From an uncultured Christensenella sp. (GTDB lineage: Bacteria > Bacillota > Clostridia > Christensenellales > UBA1242), in contig CASFHD010000012.1 of NCBI GenBank assembly GCA_949294455.1, positions 1-32,952 on the forward strand: a stretch of DNA of 32,952 nucleotides, written 5' to 3'. A model generated the notes under the pieces. It had not been told where the DNA came from. It did no database searches and saw nothing but the letters and a program-made list of their open reading frames with translations. Shown here piece by piece: positions 20,501-26,500 of this stretch (positions are counted from its first letter, which is position 1; each line of letters begins with the position of its first letter). Both the position numbers and the translations under genes were made by a program.

Positions 20501-23500
20501 AGCTATGTTATCTCTTATGTTGCAAATGAACCTGAAGGAACAGCAACAGGAAACACTGAATCTAGTACTCATCTTTGGGATGTTGAAAAGAGTTTAAGTC
20601 CTAATGGTTTTGTGTTACCTGGATATATGTTGACCGGTTGGGCAAAATCAATTGATGGTTCAATTGCTTATACTAATGAACAAACAGTTGTTAATGTGTC
20701 TTCTACAAATATAACATTGTATGGTGTTTGGGCTTCTGATTATGTAACAATTACTTTGGATAATCAAGGTGGCATAGGTGGTTTAGAGTCTATAAATGCA
20801 GTTTATAAACAAACATTCCCTAATGTTCAAACTCCTACAAAAGAAAATTATGTATTTAGAGGTTATTACTCTGAATTAAACGGAAATGGCACAAGATATG
20901 TTGATGAAAATGGTACAGGTATTGCAGAGTCTGACTTTAATACACCTGCTACTATATACGCATATTGGGTACAAGCAAAAGTTGGCGATAACTACTTCTC
21001 ATCAATTCAAACTGCGGTAGATAGCAATACAACGGCAGATATAATTGTTGAAATATTGTGCGATATTGCAATGACTGAAACAGTAAATGTTACAGGTAGT
21101 AGAGTAGTAACATTAATCCCTGAAAATGAAACAATTACTTTAACAAGAGATGAAGCATTTACAGGCAGAATGTTTGTAAATAGCGCAAATGAATTAATAT
21201 TTGATAAAAATTCATTAGATAGTATAATTACATTTGATGGTGAAAATGTTTCAGTAAATACAAGTGCAATTTATTCAAATAATCAACTAACTATAAAGGC
21301 GGGTACATTCCAAAACTTCATAACATCTTCAAATGGTGCTGTCTTGTATATTAATTCAGGTTCACTTGTTATTGAAGGTGGAACATTTACATTAAATAAC
21401 TCATCAAAAAATGGTGGTGTAATTTATATTAATTCTAGTAGTTTAAATCCATCAACTTTAACAATTAAAAATGGAAATTTTGAACAAAATACTGCTTATA
21501 ATGGTGGTGTGGTATATGGGCACACTTCATCAATAATAATGATAGAAAGTGGAACATTTACATCAAATTCAGCAACTTATTATGGTGGTGTAATTTATGG
21601 AAATTCTTCTACAACAATCACAATAGAAGGTGGAACATTTACATCAAACTCAGCAACTTATTATGGTGGTGTAATTTATATTGATTTTAGTAATTCAAAT
21701 CCATCAACTTTAACAATTAAAAATGGGACCTTTGAACAAAATAGTGCTAGTTCTGGTGGTGTAATTTATATTAATTCTAGTAGTTTAAATCCATCAACTT
21801 TAACAATTAAAAATGGAACCTTTGAACATAATACTGCTAATTATGGTGGTGTAGTATATGGATATGATTCATCAACAATAACAGTAGAAGCTGGAACATT
21901 TACATCAAATTCAGCAACTCATAATGGTGGTGTAATTCATGGAGACAGATCATCAACAATTACAATAAAAGATGGAACATTTACATTAAATAACTCATCT
22001 TACAATGGTGGTGTAATAAGTGGATCAACAATTACAATAGAAGATGGGACCTTTGAACAAAATATTGCTAGGTCTGGTGGTGTAATAAGTGGATCAACAA
22101 TTACGATACTAGATGGAAGATTTACATCAAATAGTGCTAATGCTACATACTCTAATGGTGGAGGAGGTGTAATAAGTGGATCAACAATTACTATATTTAA
22201 TGGACAATTTGAACAAAATAGTGCAACTTATAATGGTGGTGTAATATTGGGAAGTGCTTCATCAACAATAACAGTAGAAGGTGGAACATTTACATCTAAT
22301 AGCGCATTTAATGGTGGTGTAATTTGTATTAATTTGGGTACTTCACATTCATCAACTGTGACTATTAAAAATGGATATTTTGAACAAAATAGTGCAGGTA
22401 ATTATGGTGGTGTAATTTATGGAGACGGAAATTGTACAATTGAAAATGGATATTTTGAAGAAAATAGTGCAACAAGATATGGTGGTGTAGTATATGGATA
22501 TGATTCATCAACAATAACAGTAGAAGCTGGAACATTTACATCAAATTCAGCAACTCATAATGGTGGTGTAATTTATGGAGACAGATCATCAACAATTACA
22601 ATAAAAGGTGGAACATTTACATCAAATACTGCAAATTATGGTGGTGTAATTTATGGCAGAACTTCATCAACAATAACAGTAGAAGCTGGAACATTTACAT
22701 CAAACTCAGCAACTTATAATGGTGGTGTAATTGATGGAGACGGAAATTGTACAATTGAAAATGGAATCTTTGAACATAATACTGCAGCTGATGGTGGTGT
22801 AATTTCTAATTCTGGTTCAACTACAATAGAAGGTGGAACATTTGATGCTAATAATGATGTAAATATTCCTTCTTATATATATGCAGACGAATTAAAAATT
22901 ACAGGTGGAATATTTAATAACTTTACAGGTGTTAAGGCTATTAGGTTAGGTTCAACATCTGGCTATGCATATATCGAAATTGATAATCCATTTGAAATCT
23001 TTGAAGTTGCTGTAAAAAGTAGCAATACAAGTAAAATTTACTTTGACAGACCATTAAATAATAACATTCTTATAAATTTCACAACCACTGTTACAGTAAA
23101 TAATCAAGATATAATATACTATTACAGTGATTCATTAAAAGACATTGAAAGCACAACCGTAAATGGTTACACCTACATTTATGGTTGGTTGCAAGGTGTT
23201 GAAAATAATGAAAACACCAAAGTTGAAACATCTAATAGCAATGTAAAGATAGGATTCAGAAAAGACACTTCTGAAGGCTATGAAAAATCTTCATTATATT
23301 TAACAAGAGCATATTTAGCGACTATTGATATCAGTAGTTTTGTTGAAGAATTATACCCAACTGATGACAATAATTTAACTATACTAGAAAGGAATGGCTG
23401 GACAAAAGTAAACAACACACGCTTTACATTAAATGTATTGGGTGGTCAAGAATTTAATGTTTATATTCCTACTAGATTAGGCTACACATTTGCTGGTTGG

Positions 23501-26500
23501 AATGTTACGAGTAATGCTGAATTAATTTCATCTAATTCGGAGTACTATGTTTACAAAGTATCTAACCAAAATGTTACATTTAAACCTACTTGGAACGAAA
23601 CTATATATACAATCACTTATTTAGACAGAGGCGAAACTGACAATATTGAATTCTCTGGAACATTGCCAGACAATGCACCATACGAATACACAATAACATC
23701 TGGTGCAACACTTCAAAATGCAACAAAAATATACTACATCTTTAACGGCTGGTATGACAGTTTCTCTGGTGGAAACAAAGTAACAAATATTCCAGCAGGA
23801 CAGACTGGTGATATTAAGTTGTATGCTGAATGGATTAGAGCAGTAGTAAGAGTAAATGTTTCTAATACTAGTGCTATTAATGGAACTACTTTTGATGATG
23901 GTTATGTTTACTATGCTGACATACAAATGGCTATTGATGATATAATAACAACTGAAAATGTTGTATTAGAATTGTTATGTGATTTTGAGATTAGCAAGGC
24001 TATTTCAATGTCAGATAAAGATATAACAATTAAACCTATTGACTATTCATCAATAACTGATGCGAATGTTACGACAGATAACGATATAACCATAACACGC
24101 GCAAGTGCATATTTTGGATATATTATAGATATCAAATCAAATTCAAAACTTACTATAGATGTAAATGTTGATAAGATATTGTCATTTATTGGAAGTGAAA
24201 ATCAGAATAATTATGGAATTATTTTAAATGCTGGGGAATTAATCATCAATAATGGTATTTTCTCAAATTCATCAAATAGTTCAAATTATTCAAATATAAT
24301 AAACAATTTAACAAATTCTAATTTAACAATTAATGGCGGAGATTTCAGTTCAACAAATGCTCAATTACCATTAATTAGAAATTTAGGAAATGTAACTATA
24401 AATGGTGGTAATTATACAAACGATCTAGTGTTGATTGACACAAATGACAACAGTGAATTACAAACTACATTGAACATATCAAACGGAACATTTAATGGAA
24501 CAATTTCAACAAATAATTCAATCGGTTCAACAATCAATATTAACGGCGGATTATTTAATGGTGCTGTTGAAATTGCAGGAAATACTTTAGCAACAATTAA
24601 TAACGGAACATTTAACGACAACTTAAATGTTGAATATACAAATGGCAGTGTCAAGATTGTAAATGGTAACTTTAGTAAAGTTGTTGTGTCGGGTGAAATT
24701 TCAATAGAAGTTTTAGGCGGTACATTCAATTCTTTAACAAACAATGCAATCTTTGAATTAAGCAATAATGCAAGCATTAAATTATTAAATGATATTGATA
24801 TTGGTTCTGTGAAGTTTAACAACAATTCATTGAATTCTAAAATTTATGCAAAATATAGACCATCTAATGTTATTAAGTTGGTTTATGATAATTGGCAATT
24901 TGATGCTACTAGAAATCTTGTTGAATATTATACTGATGAATATTCAACTGAAGCTACTCATTCTGAAGTTGTAGATGGTGTTACTTATACTTGGAATTAT
25001 GGTTGGTTGTCATACAATCCTGCAACTGACACTGAAGATTATGCAAGTATGTTCCCACTATATTCAGATATAAACAATCAAGTGAGTGGAAATGTTTATT
25101 CATACTTTGTAACTGAATTCTTAATTGAACAAGGTTATTACAAGTCATTCATTAGAGCATACAAAGATGTTACTCTTACAGTAAATCCTAATTACACAGA
25201 AGACTTTGATATGATTAAACAGCACGAAGGCTTGACCGATGAAGAATTATTCACGCTTTACGGCATTTCTTACATCTCAAATAGTTCTGGTAATGAAGAA
25301 GAAATCTTTACGCTCGACAGTTTCACAATAACTAAAACTTATGGTCAGACTTTACAATTTGGTCAAATTTTAAGAAGAGGTTATTCGTTCAATGGTTGGA
25401 CAAGTGATACTTTAAACTTAGACTTTGCAGAAAATGGATTTGTTTATACATTCGGTGCGTCCGACAGTGTAACAATTACTGCTGATTGGTTGGCAGACAC
25501 TTATACAATTAATTTTGTAGGTGGTTCTCAAGATGGCTTTGTTGCTACAGGCTCTATGAATAGCATTGAAGTTCAATTTGATGAAATTGTGCAATTACCT
25601 GCAAATGAATTTGTATTAGATGGTTATAACTTCGTTGGCTGGTTGATTTCTGGCTACAATGAAAATACTGCTAGATATTCAGCAACAAATGAATTTAATC
25701 CTGGTACTTATGTAACTGAAGTAAATAACATTTTGTACGACAAATACTTTGTTTTAAGTTTACAAACTAACGGAATTGTTACTCTTACTGCTCAATGGAC
25801 TAATGCAACATATACTGTTTCATTCGATGCAAATGGTGGTAATGTAGATGAATTATCTAAACAAGTAGTTTATAATCAACCTTATGGCGAACTTCCTATT
25901 CCTACTAGAACAGGTTACGAATTTATCGGCTGGTTTACTGATGCTGATAACGGAACAAAAGTTGAATCTACTACTATTTACTTAATCAATGATGATTCTA
26001 CTCTTTACGCTCATTGGCAAGCTAGCAGTGTTAGATATGTGGTAAGACATTATTATCAAGATTTAACTCAAGATGATAATTTAACTGTAACATTAAGTTA
26101 CACAACTAGCACTGTTGAAGAATTAAGCGGACTTTCTGATAGCATTATAAACATAAACGATTTAGCAAAAGATAAATATGGATTTAATTTCATATGCGGT
26201 AACGAAACAGGAAATCCTTCAGACAGTGTAAATAATATTACAATAAGTCCAAATGGCACAACTGTGGTTTACTTGTATTATGAAAGACTACAAGGAACTA
26301 TTAATATCATTATTAATGATGCAAAAGACAGTCAAGGAATTGTAGTACCTGGTGTACCAAGTGCATCTTCAGTTTCAGGTAGCGGTACATATTACTTTGA
26401 ACAAATTGTGAAATTACAAGCAGTTATTACTTTAGGTTGTGAATTTACTAATTGGGAATCTATGTATGGTTCGTTTGATAATGACACTTTGAACCCTACG

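Larger units (their letters stand above)
20975..23110 (+). other. Right-handed beta-helix with Pmp-like GGVI / FxxN rungs
   Basis: Residues about 4142-4853. After an entry segment (YFSSIQTAVD ... VEILCDI) come about 18 rungs of 23-31 residues following the pattern TITIxxGTFTSNSAxxxGGVIYG. The GG(A/V)I and FxxN pair is the hallmark of chlamydial polymorphic membrane proteins and related beta-helix adhesins. Rungs alternate irregularly between TFTSN and TFEQN types. Confidence 0.8.

Noticed and set aside
21360-22860. Regularly spaced repeats resembling a CRISPR array
   Set aside because: The repeats are in frame, of varying length (23-31 codons), encode beta-helix rungs, and have no unique spacers or cas genes nearby.
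24412-24825. 137-residue minus-strand open frame within the giant gene
   Set aside because: It lies opposite a repeat-rich coding region with clear domain structure and has no start signal or recognisable protein features. The same holds for the other minus-strand frames in 9898-23926.
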